64,000 bases of DNA from Bacteroides sp. MSB163 (GCF_036416795.1 NZ_CP143867.1:3340001-3404000), one strand, 5' to 3'. Numbered from the stretch's first letter, positions 46,357 through 54,646 are shown. Translations and numbers: made by a program. Notes: generated by a model from the sequence alone, not told the origin.

Positions 46357-47876
46357 TAACAAATATTCTTTCCTATCTCGATGCAATGGCACAACGCTTT
46401 CCTGATAAAACAGCTATTGCTGATGAAAAGACTTTTTTGACTTTTGCCGAATGGAAATATCAAGCTGAAGTCATTGGAACAGCGTTAGGTATTGCTACAG
46501 ATAAGCAGATGCGTAGACCTGTACTAGTATTTGTCGATCGTCGGATAGAAGGACTTGTGGGATTTATGGGCGTAGTGGAGAGTGGCAATTTTTATGTACC
46601 TATCGACTGTAAGATGCCTGATCAGCGTGTAAAGCTCATCAATGATGTGCTTAATCCGATAGCTGCTATCACTACTACGGTTGCTGATGATAAGATACTT
46701 GACTTGATTGAGTTTAAAGGGGTGCGTTTCAATTATGCAGAGGTGATAGATAATGAGGTGGACAAGGCGTATATTGCAGATGTTCGATCTAAAGTGATAG
46801 ACACTGATCCTCTCTATTCTATCTTTACTAGTGGTTCGACTGGAGTTCCCAAAGGAGTAGTAATTAGTCACCGTGGTGCTATTGATCTTGCAGAGTGGCT
46901 TGTCGAAACATTTGGATTTGATGAAACTGATGCACTTGGAAATCAAACTCCATTCTATTTTGACGGTTCGGTGAAGGATATTTATATTTGTTTGAAGTCG
47001 GGTGCTACGCTCAACATTATAGCCAAGAAGTATTTCACTTTTACAAAATTGTTGGTGAAGTTCCTTAATGAACGAAAGATTACAACTATCTTATGGGCTA
47101 CATCTGCTGTAGTGCTAGTTGGTAATAGCCAAATACTAAATGATAGTGTTCCAAAATATATAAAACGTGTATTTTTTGCAGGTGAAGCAATGCCGGCAAA
47201 GCAACTGAAAGTTTGGATACATAAATTACCAAATGCTCAATACGTAAATTTGTATGGACCAACCGAAATTACTGTTGACTGTACCTATTATGTAGTGAAT
47301 CGTGATTTTGATGACGATGAATACATACCTATTGGTAAAGCTTGTCATAATATGGAAGTACTGGTGTTCAATGATCAAGATAAGCTTGTAGGAGTGAATG
47401 AGATAGGTGAGTTATGTGTGCGTGGTACCGGTGTAGCTCTTGGTTATTATAACAACGAAATTAAAACTCATGAGGTATTTGTCCAAAATCCGCTTCATAA
47501 TTTTTATGATGATAAAATCTACCGTACGGGTGATATCGTAAAATATAACAAACATGGAGAGATTGAATTTGTGTCACGTAAGGATTTTCAAATAAAACAT
47601 ATGGGGCATCGCATTGAATTAGAAGAAATAGAAGTCGTTGTTAATTCAATTGCAGATATTTCTAATGCTGCTTGTATCTTTGATCAAGAAAAGGATTCCA
47701 TTATTCTCTATTATACAACTGTTTCAGGTGAAGAACTGGACATTATTAATTTGATAAAAGATAAACTCCCTAAATATATGTTTCCTAATGAAGTCTTTCA
47801 CTTGAGAGTGTTGCCTTATAATATGAATGGTAAAATAGATCGTATAGAGTTGAAGAAGAATTATGATGCTCAATAA
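46353..47876 (+). CDS. AMP-forming acyl/amino-acid ligase (adenylation enzyme)
   Basis: A 507-residue stand-alone adenylation protein. Core motifs are present: SIFTSGSTGVPKGVVISH (A3, near 158), FDGSVKDIYICLKSGATL (A4), YGPTEITVDC (A5), YRTGDIVKY (A7) and the lysine in NGKIDRIEL (A10). The aspartate in FDGSV is the residue that binds the alpha-amino group in amino-acid-activating enzymes (NRPS and DltA types), so an amino acid substrate is likely; specificity is not readable. It would load an ACP, by a two-step adenylation and thioesterification. It overlaps the next gene by 14 bp. Confidence 0.9.
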   Translation: MITNILSYLDAMAQRFPDKTAIADEKTFLTFAEWKYQAEVIGTALGIATDKQMRRPVLVFVDRRIEGLVGFMGVVESGNFYVPIDCKMPDQRVKLINDVLNPIAAITTTVADDKILDLIEFKGVRFNYAEVIDNEVDKAYIADVRSKVIDTDPLYSIFTSGSTGVPKGVVISHRGAIDLAEWLVETFGFDETDALGNQTPFYFDGSVKDIYICLKSGATLNIIAKKYFTFTKLLVKFLNERKITTILWATSAVVLVGNSQILNDSVPKYIKRVFFAGEAMPAKQLKVWIHKLPNAQYVNLYGPTEITVDCTYYVVNRDFDDDEYIPIGKACHNMEVLVFNDQDKLVGVNEIGELCVRGTGVALGYYNNEIKTHEVFVQNPLHNFYDDKIYRTGDIVKYNKHGEIEFVSRKDFQIKHMGHRIELEEIEVVVNSIADISNAACIFDQEKDSIILYYTTVSGEELDIINLIKDKLPKYMFPNEVFHLRVLPYNMNGKIDRIELKKNYDAQ

Positions 47877-48672
47877 AATAAATACTATTGAACGATATGT
47901 GGAGATAGTTGAACAATATCGAAGTAAAGAAGGGGCTTCCAACGATTATTTGCAAAGAGAAGCGGAGACTTTGATAAATAACGGTGAACTTTTTGAAGTT
48001 TGTGATAGGCATAATGCTTTTCTTTTTGTGAAAAAAAATACTGGATTTAGAATGTATTATTATATCAATGATTTTAGTGCAAAACCAGATTTTAATGAAC
48101 TTAAAGATGTAGTGGTTGAAATTTTATATCGTGGAAAAAGTTATTTTCCACAGAAAGAAATAGAATTTCTTGAAAAGGTAGGGTTTAGGGTTAATCTTAT
48201 TAGAGACCAGTATTTAGGAGTATATAAGGATTTGGAAAGACCAATTAAAATAGAAGGGGTGAAAGTCGAATTTGCAAAAAACTTATGGGAGATAGAAAAA
48301 GCTTGTAAGTTATTTAATGATTCATTTGATATTTTGAGTGGCGATTATATAACTTCTGATATGTATGAAAAATTATTGATAAATAATGCTATTTGGATTG
48401 CGCATGGCATTGATAATGATGAATTTCTAGGGGCATTGCATCAGACTTTTACAGGTAAAACAGCTTGTATTTCACATGTGGCAGTTATTCCTGAAGGAAG
48501 AGGTAGACACGTAGGACAAGTTCTGCTTGATACGTTTATAGAAAATAATATGGAAAATGAGAAACATCGTTATATGCTTTGGGTGCAACATCAGAATACT
48601 GTAGCTGTTAGTATGTATCAGAAGAAAGGATTTAAGTATACTTTTAAATCGACAATATCATTAATAAAATAA
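47863..48672 (+). CDS. GNAT-family acyltransferase (two-domain)
   Basis: A 269-residue protein with a C-terminal GNAT domain: CISHVAVIPEGRGRHVGQVL includes the acyl-CoA/ACP pyrophosphate-binding loop, and VAVSMYQKKGFKYTF ends the fold. The N-terminal ~130 residues form a second, unknown segment. In this neighbourhood it may move the activated acyl group from ACP to an amino sugar. Two ATG codons (47863, 47866) are possible starts. Confidence 0.8.
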   Translation: MMLNKINTIERYVEIVEQYRSKEGASNDYLQREAETLINNGELFEVCDRHNAFLFVKKNTGFRMYYYINDFSAKPDFNELKDVVVEILYRGKSYFPQKEIEFLEKVGFRVNLIRDQYLGVYKDLERPIKIEGVKVEFAKNLWEIEKACKLFNDSFDILSGDYITSDMYEKLLINNAIWIAHGIDNDEFLGALHQTFTGKTACISHVAVIPEGRGRHVGQVLLDTFIENNMENEKHRYMLWVQHQNTVAVSMYQKKGFKYTFKSTISLIK

Positions 48673-48683
48673 ATAATAGAACT

Positions 48684-48926
48684 ATGGAGAAACTATTGGA
48701 AATATTGCAACGTGTTCGACCAGATGTCGATTTCAACAATGAAACATTATTAATTGATGATGGAATTTTGGATTCAATGGATGTCGTGTCTATTATATCT
48801 GAGTTAGATGATGAATTTGGCGTACAAGTTCGTATTAATGAACTAATTCCCGATAATTTCAATTCAGTTGAAGCGATTTGGAATTTGATTCAGAACTTGA
48901 AAAATCCTAAAAAAAATACTAAATGA
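48684..48926 (+). CDS. Acyl carrier protein, first
   Basis: An 80-residue acidic four-helix carrier. The phosphopantetheine serine is Ser31 in LDSMDVVSI. GILDSMDVVSIISELDDEFG and VRINELIPDNFNSVEAIWNL match the family. It lies 11 bp after the GNAT gene and overlaps the next gene by 4 bp. It is not the housekeeping acpP by context. It may carry the substrate loaded by the AMP ligase. Confidence 0.92.
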   Translation: MEKLLEILQRVRPDVDFNNETLLIDDGILDSMDVVSIISELDDEFGVQVRINELIPDNFNSVEAIWNLIQNLKNPKKNTK

Positions 48927-49603
48927 TAAATCCAATGGATTTGACTGATAAGCGTATATTGCTTATTGGAGGTTCAAATGTTTTAGACGAAGCAATTTTT
49001 CGTCAGATCAAAGAACTTGGTGCGAAAGTCGAAGTGTATGAAGAGAGAAATACAGCACACATTGAGTCATATATCAAACAACTCGTAAAATCCAATGGTG
49101 CCTTTGATGGTGTTGTATTTGCTATTGTACACAGTGATTTTAAACCACTTCAATTTGTTAAACCTGGAAATTTGAATGAAATTTTGAATGACAATTTCAA
49201 TGTTTTTATTGAGGTCGTACGTTCGCTCAAGAAAGCAAAAGGGATGGAAAACGGAGCAAGTATTGTAGCAATGTCCTCTATTAGTAGCATCAAAGCTATG
49301 AAAGCAAAGATGGCTTTCTGTTCTTCAAAAGCTGCTTTGGATGCAGCTGTTAGGTGTTTGGCTGTTGAATTTGCCAATGATGGTATTCGAGTGAATTCTG
49401 TCCAAAAAGGTGGAGTTGACGCTGATTTTGAAAAAAATCATATTCAGAGTATTAGTGCTATTAATGGCGGTTTAGTACAGCAGCAGATTTTGGGGTTGAC
49501 AAAAGCGGAAGAGGTAGCAAATGTAATCGCCTTTTTACTTAGTGATGCTACTAAAACGATTACGGGTACATCAATAGTAATAGATGGAGGATATATATTA
49601 TGA
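48923..49603 (+). CDS. SDR-family protein with degenerate active site
   Basis: A 226-residue short-chain dehydrogenase/reductase homologue, FabG-like. The Rossmann glycines are reduced (LIGGSNVLDEAIF instead of TGxxxGxG) and the catalytic YxxxK is FxxxK: Phe132-Cys-Ser-Ser-Lys136 in KMAFCSSKAALDAAV. The serine region SSISS is present. Loss of the Tyr predicts little or no reductase activity. It may be a structural partner of the intact SDR next to it, which overlaps it by 4 bp. Confidence 0.85.
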   Translation: MINPMDLTDKRILLIGGSNVLDEAIFRQIKELGAKVEVYEERNTAHIESYIKQLVKSNGAFDGVVFAIVHSDFKPLQFVKPGNLNEILNDNFNVFIEVVRSLKKAKGMENGASIVAMSSISSIKAMKAKMAFCSSKAALDAAVRCLAVEFANDGIRVNSVQKGGVDADFEKNHIQSISAINGGLVQQQILGLTKAEEVANVIAFLLSDATKTITGTSIVIDGGYIL

Positions 49604-50361
49604 ATAGTGCTATAGATTTTACAAATAAGACTTTTGTTGTGGCTGGTGCTGGTGGCATTGGTGCTGCAACAGCTAAAACACTTAATGCTTATGGTGCTCG
49701 AATTCTTTTATTAGATCTCAATGAAAATAATCTCAATAGAACTTTACTAGAACTCAAAGGTGAAGGAAATAAAACATATATATGTGACTTCTCGGCAATC
49801 CATACTATTGAACCTTGTGTAAACTCCATTATTGAAGAGAATGGTCCTGTGGACGGATTGGTATTTTGTGTTGGAGTTGGTGTAGTGCGTCCCTTAAAGT
49901 TGTCAAAATACGAATTTATGCTGAAAGTGATGAATGTTAATTTTTTTTCATTCATAGAGATGATAAGATGTTTTTCTACTCGTAACGCATATAATTTACA
50001 AGGTATGAATGTTGTTGGCGTTTCAGCAATTGGTGCTTTTCTTGGAAATTCAACGAAAACTGCATATTGTGCATCTAAGGCTGCTATGAATTCTGCTGTT
50101 CGCTGTATTGCAAAAGAATTAGCTCCTAAAAATATTCGTATAAATACAGTTGCACCTGGTGTTACTGATACTCCTATGGCAAGAATGTCTGAAAATTATG
50201 GGGGGGATTCTGAGGAATACAAACAGATACTACACCGACAGTATTTAGGCATTTGTCAGCCCGAAGACATTGCAAATACAGTGGTTTATTTAATGAGTGA
50301 CTTGTCTAAAATGGTTACAGGTAGTTGCATTAGTGTTGATGGCGGTAAATTATCATCATAA
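49600..50361 (+). CDS. SDR-family ketoacyl reductase-like enzyme
   Basis: A 253-residue SDR with an intact NAD(P)-binding motif (VVAGAGGIGAATAKTL) and catalytic Tyr156-Lys160 in TAYCASKAAMNSAVRC, with VAPGVTDTPMARM. It would reduce an ACP-bound beta-keto group, after condensation by the KASIII-like enzyme. The 4-bp overlap with the degenerate SDR suggests a heteromeric pair. It is very similar in length and end motif (DGGKL) to FabG-type enzymes. Confidence 0.9.
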   Translation: MNSAIDFTNKTFVVAGAGGIGAATAKTLNAYGARILLLDLNENNLNRTLLELKGEGNKTYICDFSAIHTIEPCVNSIIEENGPVDGLVFCVGVGVVRPLKLSKYEFMLKVMNVNFFSFIEMIRCFSTRNAYNLQGMNVVGVSAIGAFLGNSTKTAYCASKAAMNSAVRCIAKELAPKNIRINTVAPGVTDTPMARMSENYGGDSEEYKQILHRQYLGICQPEDIANTVVYLMSDLSKMVTGSCISVDGGKLSS

Positions 50362-50382
50362 TAATTAAATCTTTTTTTTACA

Positions 50383-50601
50383 ATGACTATTGAAGAAAAA
50401 ATTGCAGTTCTAGAAGATATGCTGGAACTAGAGAATGGTACATTGACTGTGGAGACGAAACTTTCTACGGTAGATGAATTTGATTCTATGGCGAAACTTT
50501 CGCTTATTGTTATTTCTGATGAAGAATTCGGAAAGAAATTAACAGGTGAACAGCTTCGTGAGTTCAAAACCATAGGTGATATTCTTACATTTTGGGAATA
50601 A
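50383..50601 (+). CDS. Acyl carrier protein, second
   Basis: A 72-residue carrier. The attachment serine is Ser35 in DEFDSMAKLSLI. It is acidic, with EEKIAVLEDMLELENGTL at the start, and shares its last base with the following hydrolase start (TAATG). Two carriers in one module suggest two different bound acyl groups (for example starter and extender), or separate partners. Confidence 0.88.
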   Translation: MTIEEKIAVLEDMLELENGTLTVETKLSTVDEFDSMAKLSLIVISDEEFGKKLTGEQLREFKTIGDILTFWE

Positions 50602-51200
50602 TGCTCAAGGTTAAAAAAATCATTAACGATGCCCCTTCTTCAAATATGTATGTACTATTTGAGGAGGGGCAGAATAATGCTTTTCTTATAGATGTGAGTG
50701 ATGTAAAAGTGTTGTTTAATGAATTGCCGAAAGATTTGAATATTCGAGGGATTTTTCTTACACATACACACTTCGACCACATTGCAGGCATAAATGAGCT
50801 TGTTTCACGATTTCCTAGTTGTAGTATTTATACATCAAAATATGGAGAAGAAGCATTGTATGACGATAGGAAAAATTTTTCGTTTTATTATGAACATTCT
50901 ACCATATATGAAGGTCAGAATGTGATACTCCTTTCAAGTGGTGATGAAGTTCAATTATTTAATAATGTAATGTTATACGTAATTGAGACACCTGGTCATT
51001 GTCCAAGTTGTTTGACTTATTATACGGATAACTATATTTTCACAGGAGATAGTTATATTCCTAATGTTAAAGTTGTAACTAAATTACCGTATGGTGATAA
51101 AATAAAAGCAGAGACTTCTATTGAGCATATTCTTTGTTTGGCTGAAAGCAGAATTGTTTATGCAGGACATGATGTGGATAAGTGGAAAAGTATTTTGTAG
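50601..51200 (+). CDS. Metallo-beta-lactamase-fold hydrolase, possible thioesterase
   Basis: A 199-residue MBL-fold enzyme with the metal motif THTHFDH (54-60), a GHCPSC loop, GDSY and YAGHD. The fold includes thioesterases that release ACP-bound products, lactonases and glyoxalases. At the end of the ACP module, type II thioesterase or editing activity is the natural reading, though the fold alone does not prove it. It is the last gene before a 128-bp gap. Confidence 0.82.
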   Translation: MLKVKKIINDAPSSNMYVLFEEGQNNAFLIDVSDVKVLFNELPKDLNIRGIFLTHTHFDHIAGINELVSRFPSCSIYTSKYGEEALYDDRKNFSFYYEHSTIYEGQNVILLSSGDEVQLFNNVMLYVIETPGHCPSCLTYYTDNYIFTGDSYIPNVKVVTKLPYGDKIKAETSIEHILCLAESRIVYAGHDVDKWKSIL

Positions 51201-51328
51201 ATTATTATCATAAAAGTAAGATATGAATCAGTAAATGCCTTTTGGCTCAAACAATGCAATAAAGCGGAAATATTTCTCCTGCGGACTTACATATTTGATT
51301 CATTTAAAATAATTCGATATAGTAGATC

Positions 51329-52549
51329 ATGAAAATTCCATTTTCGCCCCCTTATATTGACGAGGCGGTCATCAACGAAGTCGTTGATTCGTTACGTTCG
51401 GGCTGGATAACTTCCGGTCCTAAAGTAAAAGCATTGGAAGAAGAAATAAAAGTATTCTCTAATGCTCAAGAAGTGCTTTGTGTAAACTCATGGACTTCGG
51501 GAGCTATTATGATGCTTCGTTGGTTGGGAGTAACTACTGAAGATGAAGTAATTGTTCCGGCGTATACATATAGTGCTACGGCATTAGCAGTCCTTCATGC
51601 GGGTGCAAAGCCTGTTATGGTAGATTCCGGAGAGGATTTCAATATCTCTGTGGATGCTATTCGAAAAGCAATTACGCCAAGGACCAAGGCTATTATTCCG
51701 GTAGATATTGCGGGCTTCCCTTGTGATTACGACCGTATCATGAGACTCGTTAATGAACCGGAAATACGCAATCTGTTTCAGGCGACGTCATTGGTACAGG
51801 AAAAATTAGGACGTATTCTTGTAATGAATGATGCGGCCCATTCTTTGGGAGCTTATTACAGCAAGAATCAGCGTACAGGATGCGAAACGGATATTGCTAT
51901 CTTCTCTCTTCACGCCGTAAAGAATGTGACGACGGCCGAAGGAGGAGCCATCTGCCTGAATTTGCCCGAACCGTTTGATAATGCGGAACTCTACAAAGAA
52001 TTGCGTATGATGAGTTTGAATTGTCAAACTAAAGATGCTTTTTCCAAATCCAAAGCCGGTGGTTGGCGTTATGACATAGTCGGTCTGGGAATGAAAATAA
52101 ATATGGCTGATGTAAATGCAGCTATCGGTTTGGCTCAGATACGGGAATATCCTGAACTACTGAAAGAACGTAAAAGAGTATTCAATACCTATTCTAAAGC
52201 ATTTGCTGATTGTGACTGGGCTATTTTGCCACCTTCTGAAGATAGAGAAAAAGAAAGCTCATATCATATCTATGCATTGCGTATCAAAGATTTCACAGAG
52301 GAACAGCGTGATCGTATGATTGATGAAATCGCGAAAAGTGAGGTTGCCGTGAACGTTCATTTTATCCCGATGCCGATGCTTTCCTTCTTCAGCTCGTTGG
52401 GATATGATATAAGGAACTATCCACAAGCTTATGAGAATTTTAAAGGTGAAATCTCCTTGCCCATTTATCCACAGTTGGATGAAGAAAAGCTGGACTTTAT
52501 AATCAAAGCTGTAAAAGATGCATACCTTAAAGTGACTGTTGATAGGTGA
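51329..52549 (+). CDS. DegT/DnrJ/EryC1-family aminotransferase, WcfR-like
   Basis: A 406-residue PLP enzyme with the aldimine lysine in FSLHAVKNVTTAEGG and the cofactor motif NDAAHSLGAYY. It starts IPFSPPYIDEAVINEVV, as in enzymes making 4-amino sugars. Next to an initiating sugar transferase it matches WcfR of B. fragilis capsule A, which makes UDP-2-acetamido-4-amino-2,4,6-trideoxygalactose, the first sugar on the lipid. It overlaps the next gene by one base (TGATG). It is less AT-rich than the preceding genes. Confidence 0.88.
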   Translation: MKIPFSPPYIDEAVINEVVDSLRSGWITSGPKVKALEEEIKVFSNAQEVLCVNSWTSGAIMMLRWLGVTTEDEVIVPAYTYSATALAVLHAGAKPVMVDSGEDFNISVDAIRKAITPRTKAIIPVDIAGFPCDYDRIMRLVNEPEIRNLFQATSLVQEKLGRILVMNDAAHSLGAYYSKNQRTGCETDIAIFSLHAVKNVTTAEGGAICLNLPEPFDNAELYKELRMMSLNCQTKDAFSKSKAGGWRYDIVGLGMKINMADVNAAIGLAQIREYPELLKERKRVFNTYSKAFADCDWAILPPSEDREKESSYHIYALRIKDFTEEQRDRMIDEIAKSEVAVNVHFIPMPMLSFFSSLGYDIRNYPQAYENFKGEISLPIYPQLDEEKLDFIIKAVKDAYLKVTVDR

Positions 52550-53136
52550 TGATTCGTTTTTTTGATATTTTATTTTCCTTTCTGGGTATTCTATTCTTAT
52601 CTCCTGTTTTCCTTTTCCTGTATATTGCTATCCGTCTAGAAAGTAAAGGTGGTGGTTTCTATAAACAGCTACGTGTGGGACGTGGAGGGACGGATTTTTA
52701 TGTCTATAAGTTCCGTTCAATGCGTATAGGAGCTGATAAGCAAGGTTTGATAACTGTAGGCGGACGAGATCCCCGGATTACCCGTATCGGGTATTTTATC
52801 CGCAAATATAAATTAGATGAACTACCTCAGTTATTCAATGTATTGAAGGGTGATATGAGTCTGGTAGGGCCGCGTCCGGAGGTTCGTAAATATGTGGAAC
52901 TCTACACTGAGGAACAGCGGAGAGTGTTGTCTGTTCGCCCGGGAATTACGGATTATGCATCTATAGAATATGTAGATGAAAATACGATTTTGGGACAGGC
53001 TGAGGATGCGGACAAAGCGTATGTAGAGCTGATACTTCCGGATAAGATACGCTACAATATGAAATATATTGGGCATCAGTCTGTAATGGAATATTTCAAG
53101 ATTATATTTCTGACAATATGGAGCATTGTCCGCTGA
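52549..53136 (+). CDS. Initiating sugar-1-phosphate transferase, WcfS-like
   Basis: A 195-residue membrane enzyme of the bacterial sugar transferase family (PglC/WcaJ-like minimal type). The N-terminal membrane helix is followed by FYKQLRVGRGGTDFYVYKFR and the catalytic region KYKLDELPQLFNVLKGDMSL with VGPRPEV. It transfers the first sugar phosphate to undecaprenyl phosphate and starts each repeat unit. The ATG at 52549 is preferred over the GTG at 52546. It is the last capsule gene; a strong terminator follows. Confidence 0.93.
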   Translation: MIRFFDILFSFLGILFLSPVFLFLYIAIRLESKGGGFYKQLRVGRGGTDFYVYKFRSMRIGADKQGLITVGGRDPRITRIGYFIRKYKLDELPQLFNVLKGDMSLVGPRPEVRKYVELYTEEQRRVLSVRPGITDYASIEYVDENTILGQAEDADKAYVELILPDKIRYNMKYIGHQSVMEYFKIIFLTIWSIVR

Positions 53137-53219
53137 TGAGACGTACCATTGAGATAATGAAATGGCTATTTGTTCCACATTATGTTTGGAAGAAGTAGTA
53201 TTGAATTGAATGGTGTAAT

Positions 53220-53257
53220 AAAAAAGGTCGAAATCTTTATCGGTTTCGACCTTTTTT
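53220..53257. terminator. Bidirectional terminator at the end of the capsule locus
   Basis: A perfect 14-bp stem (53220-53233 and 53244-53257; core GGTCGAAA) with a 10-nt loop is flanked by A-runs on the left and T-runs on the right. It serves both the capsule operon and the convergent ATPase gene. Confidence 0.93.
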
Positions 53258-53258
53258 A

Positions 53259-54578
53259 TTACATATCCTCCAACGTCAAGCATTTTCCCTCAATCTCATA
53301 TTTGAAAAGTACTTTTTTATGAATCGCTTCTATCTTGCTTTGGAACAACTCAGGTTTGAAATTCTTTCGCAATCGTTTAACTTCTGCAATAAGTGCTTTT
53401 TTCTCAAATAAATAAATCCCCACTATATCTATCTCATTAGCATTACCTTTAGTTTCCCACCAAGAGCCGATATTCAGAAATTCCCCGCTCTCTATCATTT
53501 TCTGGCGAAAATAGTCCTCTAACATGAAACCTGAATAAGTAGGATAGTCTCTTTTAATAATACTACTTAATCCACTGAAATTCCGTATCTCCAGCAATGA
53601 TTGATATTTATCGAAATACCGGAACCAGAAACGTAAAAATGGATCGGATATTTCATACCTTACGGTTTGCGTCCCTTCTTTCGAGAATATAGGGCGCTTT
53701 TTGGAAACTATGCTATAATCTTCTTCCAGGCGTTTCAGATATCCGCCTAGGCTGATCCCTAACTTCGCTTCCATTTCAGTAATCGTATTTCTTCCCTCGG
53801 CAATAGCTCCTATAATAGAGAAATAATTGCCGTATTTCTTTCCGAATTCTTGTATTAATAAAGTGTTTCCTTCATCTATAAAGGGAGAGTCGGGCTGTAC
53901 CATGAAGTCAACCATGCTTTCCATTTCAGTTGTTCCGGCATCCATTAATAATTCTATATATTTAGGGACGCCTCCGGTAAATGTGTAGAGTGCCAGTAAG
54001 TCATCAGGCGTGTAGTCAGGTTTGTAATCATGTAGTATTTGTTTGATAACATCAGTGGTAAAGGGATACAATTTCAAAACTCTGTCACTCCTTCCATATA
54101 ATGGTTCTTTGGCATTCTTGAATATCTGCTCCATTAATGTGTATACAGAGCCACTGACGATGAGGTTGACATTTGTTCGGGTACGGAAACGGTCCCAAAT
54201 GTCCTGCATGCCACTGTAAATGGAGGGATTGATATTATAGAATTCCTGAAACTCATCGATAACTAAATTGAATTTATTCCGGATACCCTGCTCCATAACA
54301 AACTCAAAGAGTTCAGTGAAGTTGTATATCTTTCCGGGAATAGTTATATTTAAAACCTGGGCAACGGTTTCTGCAAACTTAGAGCACAAATCTGCCTCAT
54401 TACTTCGTTTGACGAACCAATAAAGAGTAAGAGTGTTTTCGCAACTCTTAAATATCAGGCTTGTTTTGCCTATACGTCGACGCCCTGTCAAAACTGTTAG
54501 CTTTGAATGTTCTGAAAAAGCTAACTCACGCACTTTTTGCAGTTCGTCCAATTCTTTCTCGCGGTTGTAGAATTTCAT
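53259..54578 (-). CDS. AAA+ ATPase, archaeal ATPase/DUF234 family
   Basis: A 439-residue ATPase with unknown role. Walker A is LTGRRRIGKTSLIF (near 30-43), Walker B NLVIDEFQEF, and a VSGSVYTLM sensor follows. A winged-helix segment (LGISLGGYLKRLEEDY) lies in the middle, and the C-terminal nuclease-like DUF234 region carries NEIDIVGIY and ALIAEVKR. It differs from the DUF4143 ATPase at the left end but shares the plan of an ATPase followed by a nuclease-like domain. An inverted repeat overlaps its promoter. Confidence 0.88.
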   Translation of the reverse strand: MKFYNREKELDELQKVRELAFSEHSKLTVLTGRRRIGKTSLIFKSCENTLTLYWFVKRSNEADLCSKFAETVAQVLNITIPGKIYNFTELFEFVMEQGIRNKFNLVIDEFQEFYNINPSIYSGMQDIWDRFRTRTNVNLIVSGSVYTLMEQIFKNAKEPLYGRSDRVLKLYPFTTDVIKQILHDYKPDYTPDDLLALYTFTGGVPKYIELLMDAGTTEMESMVDFMVQPDSPFIDEGNTLLIQEFGKKYGNYFSIIGAIAEGRNTITEMEAKLGISLGGYLKRLEEDYSIVSKKRPIFSKEGTQTVRYEISDPFLRFWFRYFDKYQSLLEIRNFSGLSSIIKRDYPTYSGFMLEDYFRQKMIESGEFLNIGSWWETKGNANEIDIVGIYLFEKKALIAEVKRLRKNFKPELFQSKIEAIHKKVLFKYEIEGKCLTLEDM

Positions 54579-54587
54579 AATGAGTTT

Positions 54588-54646
54588 CCTATTGTAACGA
54601 TGGTTAATTTCACGGCGGTTAAATTAACCGTGGTTACAAAAATAGG
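54588..54646. repeat. Inverted repeat overlapping the ATPase promoter
   Basis: GGTTAATTT (54602-54610) and AAATTAACC (54621-54629) are perfect arms. They extend outward through GTAAC/GTTAC and CCTATT/AATAGG with a 3-bp insertion. A minus-strand -7 box TATTTTTG lies at 54637-54644, inside the right arm. The transcript would begin with a hairpin, so a regulator or the RNA structure may control the gene. Confidence 0.75.

Noticed and set aside
53137..53219. Small gene between WcfS-like gene and terminator
   Set aside because: Only 83 bp, no start codon with ribosome site, ends directly at the terminator.
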